From: Spirochaetota bacterium | Lineage (GTDB): Bacteria; Spirochaetota; UBA12135; COTS27; JAFLEE01 | Direction of reading: 5' to 3' | Length of the DNA: 41,674 nt | Assembly: GCA_017302015.1 (NCBI GenBank) | Contig: JAFLEE010000044.1 | Coordinates: forward strand, 1-41,674 | Part shown: in pieces, positions 1-7,900 of the stretch | How the letters are laid out: each line of letters begins with the position of its first letter | How positions within the stretch are numbered: position 1 is the stretch's first letter | Translations under genes and position numbers: made by a program | The notes under the pieces: model-generated | The model's database searches: none | The model's input: only the letters and a program-made list of their open reading frames with translations | Told to the model about the DNA's origin: nothing

Positions 1-4
1 GTGA

Positions 5-55
5 GGCTCATAGCCCCATTTTTTTCCATTTCCACGATTGGCTCCTAAAAGAGCC
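5..55. other. Non-coding left edge with two small hairpins
   Basis: The first 130 bases hold no gene. GGCT at 5-8 can pair with AGCC at 12-15 and is followed by seven T at 19-25, which resembles the tail of a rho-independent terminator of a gene lying left of the window, but the stem is only four base pairs. A second hairpin pairs GGCTC (40-44) with GAGCC (51-55) around a six-base loop. Neither can be assigned with confidence. Confidence 0.25.
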
Positions 56-59
56 GACC

Positions 60-131
60 GTTTCGTCCGGATTTTTAGTTGAGGCAATGGGGGGCTTTCG
101 TCCGGAATTCTGGTGATGCAATGCGCCCCCT
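60..131 (+). repeat. Imperfect direct repeat upstream of the osmC-type gene
   Basis: TTTCGTCCGGA occurs at 60-70 and again at 97-107, one repeat unit every 37 bases. The similarity continues after the shared core (a GCAATG follows about 16 bases later in both copies). The pair ends just before the -35 box of the promoter at 131, a position where a tandem activator or repressor site could lie. No regulator is identified. Confidence 0.45.
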
Positions 132-159
132 TGACTTTTGTCTTTTTAGGATATATAGT
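131..159 (+). promoter_or_regulatory. Sigma-70 type promoter of the OsmC-family gene
   Basis: TTGACT at 131-136 and TATAGT at 154-159 are separated by exactly 17 bases, a near-consensus sigma-70 promoter. Transcription should start near 166, leaving a leader of about 65 nt before the ATG at 231. The -10 box overlaps a short dyad, TATAG-T-CTATA (154-164), a possible operator. Confidence 0.7.
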
Positions 160-230
160 CTATAGATAATAAGGTCTAAAACGGAAGCCGATCCAAATCC
201 CTTCCTAAACCAAAGACCCGGAGTCTCCCC

Positions 231-749
231 ATGTCCAACGCCGTCAAACTCAATAACGTCCAGATCGAATCCGTGGTCAGCCTGATCCAGAAGGTCCAGA
301 GCAAACCCGAAGTGGCCAAGACGAATTGGAAGGCCTCCGTCCAATGGAAGGGCGCCTTCCAATCGGAGGCCAAGGTGCGGGATTTCGCCCCCGTCAAATC
401 CGACGAGCCGACCTCCCTGGGCGGCGGCGATTCCGCGGCCAATCCCGTGGAGCAACTCCTCGGGGCCCTGGGCAATTGTCTCGCCGTCGGCTACGCCGCC
501 AACGCCACCGCGGCCGGCATCGCGATCAAGGACCTCCGCATCGAACTCGACGGAGACCTCAACCTCCACACCTTCCTCGGCCTGCGCGAGGGAGGGAATG
601 CCGGCTACGAGAAAATCCGCGCCAAGGTCCACCTGGAATCCGATGCCCCCGCCGATAAAATCGCCGAACTCCACAAGAAGGTCATCGGCACCTCGCCCGT
701 CGGGCACACGCTCTCCCGCCCGGTGCCGGTGAGCATCGAACTGGCATAG
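231..749 (+). CDS. OsmC-family protein
   Basis: A 172-residue OsmC/Ohr-fold protein. Classical members reduce organic peroxides in the cytoplasm with two cysteines. The first-cysteine helix is clear (LGNCLAVGYA, C83), preceded by the GGGDSAANPVEQLLGAL stretch typical of the family. The usual second-cysteine motif (CPVxxxL-like) reads TSPVGHTLSRP, so serine 155 stands where the second cysteine would be. The protein is therefore probably not a canonical dithiol peroxidase; one-cysteine relatives are common and of unclear function. GGAG lies 7 nt before the ATG, supporting this start. It has its own promoter and a strong terminator, so it looks monocistronic. Confidence 0.9.
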   Translation: MSNAVKLNNVQIESVVSLIQKVQSKPEVAKTNWKASVQWKGAFQSEAKVRDFAPVKSDEPTSLGGGDSAANPVEQLLGALGNCLAVGYAANATAAGIAIKDLRIELDGDLNLHTFLGLREGGNAGYEKIRAKVHLESDAPADKIAELHKKVIGTSPVGHTLSRPVPVSIELA

Positions 750-773
750 GCCTCCCCGCGCCGCCAACACCCG

Positions 774-822
774 ACCCGGCCCCGCGCCGCGATTGAAAAA
801 TCGCCCGGGCCGGGTTAAATTT
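774..822 (+). terminator. Stem-loop terminator after the OsmC-family gene
   Basis: ACCCGGCCC (774-782) pairs with GGGCCGGGT (807-815). Inside it a second short stem, CGATT (790-794) with AATCG (799-803), closes a GAAA loop. The stem is followed by TAAATTTT. The element lies between the OsmC-type stop at 749 and the FabF-type start at 849. Confidence 0.7.
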
Positions 823-848
823 TAACGCCCGAAAAGAGGCGGGAAGGG

Positions 849-2111
849 ATGGCGGCCATGTTCATGAACGAGCGGCGGGTAGTGGTGACCGGCATGGGCG
901 TGGTCACCCCGGTGGGGATCGGCGTTCCCCGTTTTTGGGACGCCCTCCGCGACGGGAAAAGCGGCGTGCGGCGCCTTCGGCGCATCGAACTGCCCGAGTA
1001 CCACGTGCAGATCGGGGCCGAGGTCGACCTGACGCCCGACGACCTCAAATGCATCAAGAGCCCCAAGATGGCCCGGAGGCTGGACGACTTCATCATCTAC
1101 GGCTACCTCGCGGGCGCCGAAGCCATCGTCGACTCGAAACTCGACATCGAAGCCGAGAGCGAACGCGTGGGGGTGATCATCGCCAGCGGCGAGGGCGGGC
1201 TCAAGACCCATTATGAGATGATCCGGCGCATCATCGACAAGCGCCTCAGCTCCGTCTCCCCCTTCTACGTCACCAACGTCATCCCCAACACCCCGGGCGC
1301 CTTCCTCGCCCAGGAGCGGCATATCCGCGGGCCCAGCTTCGCCATCAATTCGGCCTGCGCCTCGAGCAACCACGCCCTGGGCACGGCGAGCACCCTCATC
1401 AAGGCGGGCCTGGCCGATGTGATGTTCACCGGCGGCGCCGAGGCCGTGGCCACCCCCCCGGGCATGGCCGCCTTCGGGAATATCGGCGCCCTCTCGGCCC
1501 GCAACGACGACCCCGAGCGCGCCAGCCGCCCCTTCGACAAGAACCGCGACGGCTTCGTCATGGGAGAGGGCGCCGGCGTCCTCTGCCTCGAGGAGCTCTC
1601 CCACGCGCAGAAGCGCGGCGCGAAGATCTACGCCGAACTGAGCGGCTTCGGCTTCAGCACCGACGCCTACGATCTCGTGGCGCCCCACCCCGAGGGCGAG
1701 GGCGCCGCCCGGGCCATGCAGAACGCGCTCTCCATGGCGCGCCTCGGCCCCGAAGATCTCGGCTTCATCAACGCACACGGCACCTCGACCCCCGCGGGCG
1801 ACCGGGCCGAATGCCGGGCCATCCAACGCGCCCTGGGCGACCTGGGCGCGAAGATCCCGGTGCACTCCACGAAGAGCATGATCGGGCACCTCATCGGCGC
1901 CGCCGGGGCCGTCGAGGCCATCGCCTCGATCATGGCCTTCGAGCGCGGGCTCATCCACAAAAATGCCAATTACCAGGAGCCCGACCCCGAGATCCCCCTC
2001 AACATCCTCCGGGAGAACGCCGACGGCCGGTCGGTCAAGCACGTGCTCTCCAACGCCTTCGGTTTCGGCGGCCACAACGCCTGCGTGATCCTCTCGCGGT
2101 TCGAGGGCTAA
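849..2111 (+). CDS. fabF: Beta-ketoacyl-ACP synthase II (FabF-type KAS)
   Basis: A condensing enzyme that joins malonyl-ACP to a growing acyl-ACP in fatty acid (or related) synthesis in the cytoplasm. At 420 aa it has normal FabF length. The thiolase-fold landmarks are all present: VVVTGMGVVTPVG near the N-terminus, nucleophile C170 in NSACASSNHALG, H310 in NAHGTSTPAGD, and K342/H347 in TKSMIGHLIGAAGAVEA. The glycine-rich end (NAFGFGGHN) is also normal. Three ATGs are possible (849, 858, 864); GGGAAGGG at 841-848 is well spaced for 858 while AGAGG suits 849, so the first few residues are uncertain. No acyl carrier protein or reductase gene is nearby, so a role in a specialised lipid pathway cannot be excluded. 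It converges on the next gene with a 13-nt gap. Confidence 0.92.
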   Translation: MAAMFMNERRVVVTGMGVVTPVGIGVPRFWDALRDGKSGVRRLRRIELPEYHVQIGAEVDLTPDDLKCIKSPKMARRLDDFIIYGYLAGAEAIVDSKLDIEAESERVGVIIASGEGGLKTHYEMIRRIIDKRLSSVSPFYVTNVIPNTPGAFLAQERHIRGPSFAINSACASSNHALGTASTLIKAGLADVMFTGGAEAVATPPGMAAFGNIGALSARNDDPERASRPFDKNRDGFVMGEGAGVLCLEELSHAQKRGAKIYAELSGFGFSTDAYDLVAPHPEGEGAARAMQNALSMARLGPEDLGFINAHGTSTPAGDRAECRAIQRALGDLGAKIPVHSTKSMIGHLIGAAGAVEAIASIMAFERGLIHKNANYQEPDPEIPLNILRENADGRSVKHVLSNAFGFGGHNACVILSRFEG

Positions 2112-2114
2112 GGG

Positions 2115-2137
2115 GCGCGGGCCGTTAGCGGCCGCGC
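2115..2137. terminator. Hairpin at the convergent gene ends
   Basis: GCGCGG plus CCG (2115-2124, one bulged G) pairs with CGGCCGCGC (2129-2137) around a TTAG loop (2125-2128). The loop holds the TAA stop of the leftward glycosidase gene, and the 5' arm begins four bases after the FabF stop. There is no T-run on either side, so it may be a bidirectional transcript-end hairpin rather than a classic terminator. Confidence 0.35.
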
Positions 2138-4869
2138 GTGAAGCGCACCCCCAGATTGCCCTGGGTTTCGGTGACCAGGATCTCCACAAGCCCGGGCCCC
2201 TTGCCCGGCACGATCCAGCGGACCCGGCTCGTGCTATAGGCTTCCGTCGCGATCGCCTTTTCCTTCGGCGCGCCGAACTCCTTCTCCCAGGCGGCCAAGA
2301 GCTGGGCCAGGGGCGGGGGCTGGGTGAAGGTATACGCGATGCGCGCCAGGCCCCCCTGGTCGAAGGCGAGCTCCACATCCGCGCTGGATTTGAAGATCAC
2401 CTGGGCCTCCGAAAGGGTGATCCGCTTTTCCGCCCGCGGCGAATCGTCGAAGCGGCTGATGGAGGATCTGAGGAGGTTCCCGTCGCGCAGGGCCTGGTGG
2501 GCCGAGGCGTAATCCTGGTTCCAATCCACCCCGGGGAGCGGATTCCACAAGCCCGAGGGCGCGAAGGCGGCGCCCTTCGCCGAAGGCGCCGTCCCGCTCC
2601 GGCGCGTCGAAACCGCCGCGCTTTGGGCGCCATCCTGGACGGCCCCTCGGCGCTCCACCGTGAGCACGCCCATATAGACCGCCTCTTCGCCCGTCATGAC
2701 GGCGCGGGCGTCCTTTTCCTTTTTGGAGGCGCATTTTCCCAGGGCGAAATCGAACCCTTCCCATGCGTAGTCGACGCGCGTCGGGAAGGCGAGTTCCAGG
2801 CCGACCTTATCTTGGATCACCGGGGCCGCGCCCTTCTGCTTCGTCCGGGCGCCCTGGGCCGAGGGGCCGATGAAGCCGCCATTGGCGGGGGCGCCGCTGA
2901 AATCGAAATCGAAGCCGGTATTGCGCGCGTCGTAGACGGCGTTGACCAGCATGCGCGTCGAGGCCTGCGGCCCCGTCAGGGGCCTTCCATCGGCGCTCGC
3001 GAGGGCGAAGGTGACGAACGGCACGCCGGAGGCCTTGGCGAGCACGATCCCGTCTTTGAAGCGGTACGGAAGGCCGTCCGTCGGACCGACATAGGCCTTG
3101 GCCGTGGGCGTGTCGATGAGGAGGCGGCCATTGGGCCAATCCCACAGGATCTCCTCCCCCGAGGCCACCGCCTCGCTCACTTGCTCCGAAAGGGGTTCCC
3201 CGTCGATTTTCGAGCCACGAACCGCGGGCCCCGCGAAGGAGATTCGCGCCCCCCGGGCGAAGGCCGCCCGGGTCTGCTTGATCCCGCTGAACCCGTCATA
3301 CCCGAAGACCAGGTCATCGCCCACCTGGACGCGCGACGGGGCGGGCGACGGCGCCAGATGGAAGCCGAGGAAGAGCCGGCCCGCCAGGGCGAGGGAGGCG
3401 CACATGACGGGGTCGGTGGCGTGGGTGAACCCCGTATCGCCGATGGCATCCGACTTGTCGAGGATGGGCAGGGGCGATTCGAGGTACTCGCGGTCGGGGA
3501 TGGCCCGCGGCAATTGGAAGCGCGCATCGCCCTTGGCGCCGGCCTCGTTCCAATAATGCCAGAACACCCCGTCCCAATCCTGCCAGGAAGCGAAGGCGGC
3601 GAGGCGCATGGGGAACTCGGCCCTCGCGGGATTGGGGCGGCTCGTGTTGATCTCGTAGATGATGAGGGGCTTGCCCTCCACCGTATTCCCGTCGACCACG
3701 TACATCGACGGCGGCGCGGTGAGCGAGGAGGTAAGCGCCCACTGGTAGATCCCCGCATGGGTGACGTCGGCCTTCGCGTTGGCGTAGAGCCAGGGGAGCG
3801 TATTCTTGAACTGGGTATCGAACGAGAAGGGAACCACGGCGGCGCCCTTCCCCGCCGGGGCGAGGCTTCGGCAATGGGCGCGGAAGGCCTCGTTGTATTC
3901 GCCCACGAGTTCCACGAGGAAGCGCATGAGGTCCGCGCCGCGCGCCGCGGGATATTTGTTGCGCTCGGCGAAGAGCGGCTTCAGGGCCAGGTTCCCAGAG
4001 GCCCAATCTTCCCCCTCCTCCACACGGCCCCATGCGGCGAGGAGTTTTTCACCCGAGGCGTAGCGCGCCCCGAGCCAGGCGTTCCACCGCGCCGCGAGTT
4101 CCTCCCGGAAGAAGGCCGGCCATTTCTCGGCGCCCTGCTCGGGGAACCAACTGAGGAATCCGTTCTCGTTCTCGACCTCGTAGGTGGCGATGGCCTCCTC
4201 TTCGGCGTAGGCGCGCTTCGTGTACGGGTTCACGTGGGAGAGGATCCCCGCGGCGTGGGCGAAATTGATCTTGCGGATGCGCGGATCGAAATACCTAAAA
4301 AAGCGGTAATAACGGCGCACCTCCTTGTCGGCCAGGGCGGCCTTCCACGCCCCCCAGTCCGCCCCGCCGGAGACGAACGATCCGTCGGCGAGCGCTCCCG
4401 GCTCCGCCTTGAAGACGCCGCCCTCGTAATAATGGAGCGATGGGAACAGGACGAAGAGGCCCTCCTGCTTGCAGGCGGCGAAGAAGCGGTCGAACCGGTC
4501 GAGGCCGGCATCCTTTCCCGGATCGCCCACCGGCGCCGCGCTGAGTTTCCCCCGCGCGGCCGAGTCGCTGTCGTAACCGTTCACGGGGCCCCACAGGCGG
4601 ATGGCGTTGAACCCCATCTTGCGGATGCGCGCGGCGGTATCCACGTTCACGCTGTCGTGGCGGCAGACGCCCCACAAACGAAGGCGCTTCTCGCCATAGG
4701 TGAGGTGGCCGGCCTTCACCGTGGTATAGACCCCGTCCACCGGACGCAGCGGATTCTCAAAAATAGATGCAGCGTATTGAGAATCCGCAAGGAGATTCGC
4801 TTGGAGCAACAGGAATAATGACATTAGCATTCTTCGAAAAATTAGGGCGTCATCCCAAAGGGTCGTCAT
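2125..4869 (-). CDS. Secreted GH5-like (clan GH-A) glycoside hydrolase
   Basis: A 914-aa exported protein with a TIM-barrel glycosidase domain resembling distant GH5/cellulase-like families. The N-terminus has a charged start and a hydrophobic stretch (about residues 14-27), a signal peptide or anchor. The barrel starts around residue 35. The putative acid/base is E235 in EVENENGFLSW and the putative nucleophile E406 in PLIIYEINTSRP, placed as expected for a retaining clan-A enzyme. Roughly 350 C-terminal residues look beta-rich and may include accessory domains. GAGGAG lies 5 nt before the ATG, which fixes the start. It is the last gene of the leftward run, 52 nt after the GH2 gene. Substrate cannot be predicted. 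Confidence 0.75.
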   Translation of the reverse strand: MTTLWDDALIFRRMLMSLFLLLQANLLADSQYAASIFENPLRPVDGVYTTVKAGHLTYGEKRLRLWGVCRHDSVNVDTAARIRKMGFNAIRLWGPVNGYDSDSAARGKLSAAPVGDPGKDAGLDRFDRFFAACKQEGLFVLFPSLHYYEGGVFKAEPGALADGSFVSGGADWGAWKAALADKEVRRYYRFFRYFDPRIRKINFAHAAGILSHVNPYTKRAYAEEEAIATYEVENENGFLSWFPEQGAEKWPAFFREELAARWNAWLGARYASGEKLLAAWGRVEEGEDWASGNLALKPLFAERNKYPAARGADLMRFLVELVGEYNEAFRAHCRSLAPAGKGAAVVPFSFDTQFKNTLPWLYANAKADVTHAGIYQWALTSSLTAPPSMYVVDGNTVEGKPLIIYEINTSRPNPARAEFPMRLAAFASWQDWDGVFWHYWNEAGAKGDARFQLPRAIPDREYLESPLPILDKSDAIGDTGFTHATDPVMCASLALAGRLFLGFHLAPSPAPSRVQVGDDLVFGYDGFSGIKQTRAAFARGARISFAGPAVRGSKIDGEPLSEQVSEAVASGEEILWDWPNGRLLIDTPTAKAYVGPTDGLPYRFKDGIVLAKASGVPFVTFALASADGRPLTGPQASTRMLVNAVYDARNTGFDFDFSGAPANGGFIGPSAQGARTKQKGAAPVIQDKVGLELAFPTRVDYAWEGFDFALGKCASKKEKDARAVMTGEEAVYMGVLTVERRGAVQDGAQSAAVSTRRSGTAPSAKGAAFAPSGLWNPLPGVDWNQDYASAHQALRDGNLLRSSISRFDDSPRAEKRITLSEAQVIFKSSADVELAFDQGGLARIAYTFTQPPPLAQLLAAWEKEFGAPKEKAIATEAYSTSRVRWIVPGKGPGLVEILVTETQGNLGVRFTRGR

Positions 4870-4921
4870 AGTTGCTCCTCACAATGTGTCGCTAAACTGG
4901 GAAGCCACGAACGATTACCAT

Positions 4922-7900
4922 CTATTTGCAATCAGATTCCGACATTTCAAGCGTATATTCGATTGTGATTTCCTCGCCCATCGCGAGTCGTTCCATTCCC
5001 ACCTTCCCCGGTGTGACGCCAAAACGCCCTTTGTCGTCGTACCACACTCCATCCTTGTGGCGCTCGTAGCGCTCGTCGAAACGAACGATCGCCATGCCGT
5101 GTGAGGTGGGCAACACCAGTGATCCAGGATGAGAAGCCCCTTTCGCCATCGCGGGCGCCCCCCCGAGAAAGCCGGGTGCGAGTTCGGCCCCGAGTGACAG
5201 ATCGACGACACCCCCCTTCAACTGTGCCCGCCCCTCGGGGGTCAAGCGCAGCGTAAGTCGAGCATGAATCGAATGGTCGCCCAATCGAATGATTTGGGAA
5301 TAAGTGCATTGGGGTAGCTTGACGGGCCCCCTCCGGATCGTCGGTTCCGGCCCATCCTCGAACTTCCAGGGTTCAGGCCCGGAAGGATGCGCGAGGAATT
5401 GGAAATTGGCACCTGCGCGAACCCTTAATTGCCAATAAGCTAGATCGCGCCAAAGAGGAGCCCCTTTGCATGTCCCGAACCATGGAATGCGCAGGGACGG
5501 TGTGACATAGAAGCGCCACGGTCCCCATTCGATTTTCTGCAGTCCGGGGGAATTGGAAAGCCCGGTTGGGAGCATCCCTGCTTCGGCCACGGAGACGGAA
5601 AGGCTTTTTACCTCCACCTCGCTTCGAATCCGATTCGCCGCGGTGAGGCCGATGAGAAAGTATTGAGCCTTGGTCGAGCGGCTCTCGACTTCGATGGCGA
5701 CGACCTCCTTTTCTGGAAATGGATTGTCCCACTCGACAAGCAATGCCCCGGTATTCTGGCGAGGCGGGGCGGAGCGCCATCCCACCCGGGCTTCCGGCAG
5801 GGGCCGTTCACCGTCCTCGATCTTGTCGATGAACCACCAATCGTCGATATTGATTCGGTGTCGAATGGATATTTCAGCGTAGGGGTCGGGTTTCCCCGGT
5901 ATCCATGAATCGCGTTCCTGATAATATAGCCGGAGGCGCGCCATCTCCTCTCCGGCCTTGAGGTTTACCCATGCCGCGCTGTGCAAGATGAATAATTTTT
6001 CGAATCGCCCACGCACGGGGAGTTCCGGGGAGCGATTGGATCGCGAGGGCCATGAATGGCCTTGAACCGTGACGAGTCCACGCCCATCATTCAGGGAGGG
6101 ATCGGCGATCTGGAATGGAACGCCGCCAAACGCACACTTGCCGACAGGGAAATTCACCAAACCCTTCCCGGCCCCCTCATCAGTCCAACCTCCCTTTGCA
6201 TTTTGGGACACTTCGTCATCACGAAATCCCGTGTTCACGATGGGTGAGAGCGGGAGTTCGGTGAAGGAGAGGCGGCTCATGCGTTCGCGCAATCGAATTT
6301 CTTCCTCCCTCCCCGAGAAGTCGCCTCGAACCCCCAGATTGTGCAGGAGCGTGAAGGCGAATCGCTTTGCCTGTTTCAGGCCCACTTCCCGCCAACGAGT
6401 ATGGTCGAGGAGCAGTCGCCCTTTGCCCAAGGGTATTTCGACCAAATAGGCCGGCGCGAGGAGAGGACGAGAGACGGCACCCTCCACTCCAAGAGTGACC
6501 CGTCCCACGTCCATAGGAGATTCTTTCCCGGGTTGGCCTGCGGCGGGGCGGCGCCCTTCGATCGTGGCCCATGCCAGGTCATATTGCGAGAGACCTTCCA
6601 ATAATAGGTGTCGGGAAATGAGATAGGCTTCTGTTGAGTAAAGCGCGTTCGTCCTCAGCGAAATCCCGAACTGTTCCTGAAGGCTCAACGCCGTTTGACC
6701 ATCCGGGCCGTTGATCCAGAGCGTCGCACCGTTCTCCACCAGGGGCCGTGTTCCCGCCGGAATCTTCCCTCCGGCGATAAAGATGACCGGGTCCACTCCC
6801 GCCTCGTCGGGGAGGGGTAAACGAAGGAAACTCGCCATTTCTTGGCGAAGGGCATGCGCGGGAACCCACAGGGGATGAATCTCGGGGGAACGGTAGTCGA
6901 GACCCCAAGCGATGATATTCTGGAAGAGGCGTTGTGCCGCAGGATCCCGTGAGAGGGACGTTGTCAATTCCAATTGGCAAAATAAGAAGGCGCCCTTCCC
7001 GTGCTGGGCCTCGAGGAGGGGACTATACCTCAAATCCCCATGGAATTCTGTCTGTCCACTCAGCAGGATCGGTTTCACGCCCGGGGAAAGCGGCGCGAAC
7101 GGTGCATTGACTACCGTGACCCAAGAGCGATCTTCGTCCATGAAATAGCGCAAATCTTCCGGGAGTAGTCCCGCGATCGTTCGATGCCACGGCGCGGCCA
7201 CGACCGCACCCGCACTGTGGCTTGAGTGGAAGCCGTCTTCTAGGCGAACGGGGAAGCGGGAAGAGAATCGCTCCTGACCGAACACGATGACGCGCAACCC
7301 CTTCTCGACAGCGGCGCCCAGCAGGGGAGCCAACACCTCGTCATCTTCCCTGCATGAACCAGGGGCCATCAAGAGCACCTCAAGGGCGGACACTACGTCG
7401 GCATCCATCGAACTGATTTCGTCGATCGTATTCCCGCTAGCCTTGAGGGCTGCCCGCATCGTCCCGCGAGGATCGTATAGTTTGACCCCCGTTCTCCTCG
7501 TGGGCTCCTTTCTGGCCGGGAAGACCGTGTAGCGACGTTGCCACTTGTCGGTAAAGCCGCTCGTTTCGCCCCGCGTGGAGACTTCCAGTCGGCAATAACT
7601 CGGCGTCGCCACCTCGGGCATGGGAAGCTGGATGGGAACTTCGCACCGCGAGGCGCAAGCCAAGCGACTCGTTCCCCGTCCTTCTCCGAGGTTTTTCCCA
7701 TCTTCCCCCTGGAGCGTCCAAGACCAGGCGACATTCTCCTCTGATTCTGTGTCATTCAAGACGAGGAGGGTCTGGGGGAACCGGCCGGGAAATGCGCGAT
7801 GATCCTCACCCATCACCCACGCCGCCACCGGGGCGAGGCCATTCCAACCAGCAGCGAAACCGATGTGCCCGGTCGCGGCCGCAATATCCAATTCACGGTG

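Noticed and set aside
2497-4818. A 773-codon open frame on the plus strand
   Set aside because: It lies opposite the GH5-like gene; high GC at third positions makes such long antisense frames. The protein is Arg/Gly/Glu-rich and has no recognisable domain.
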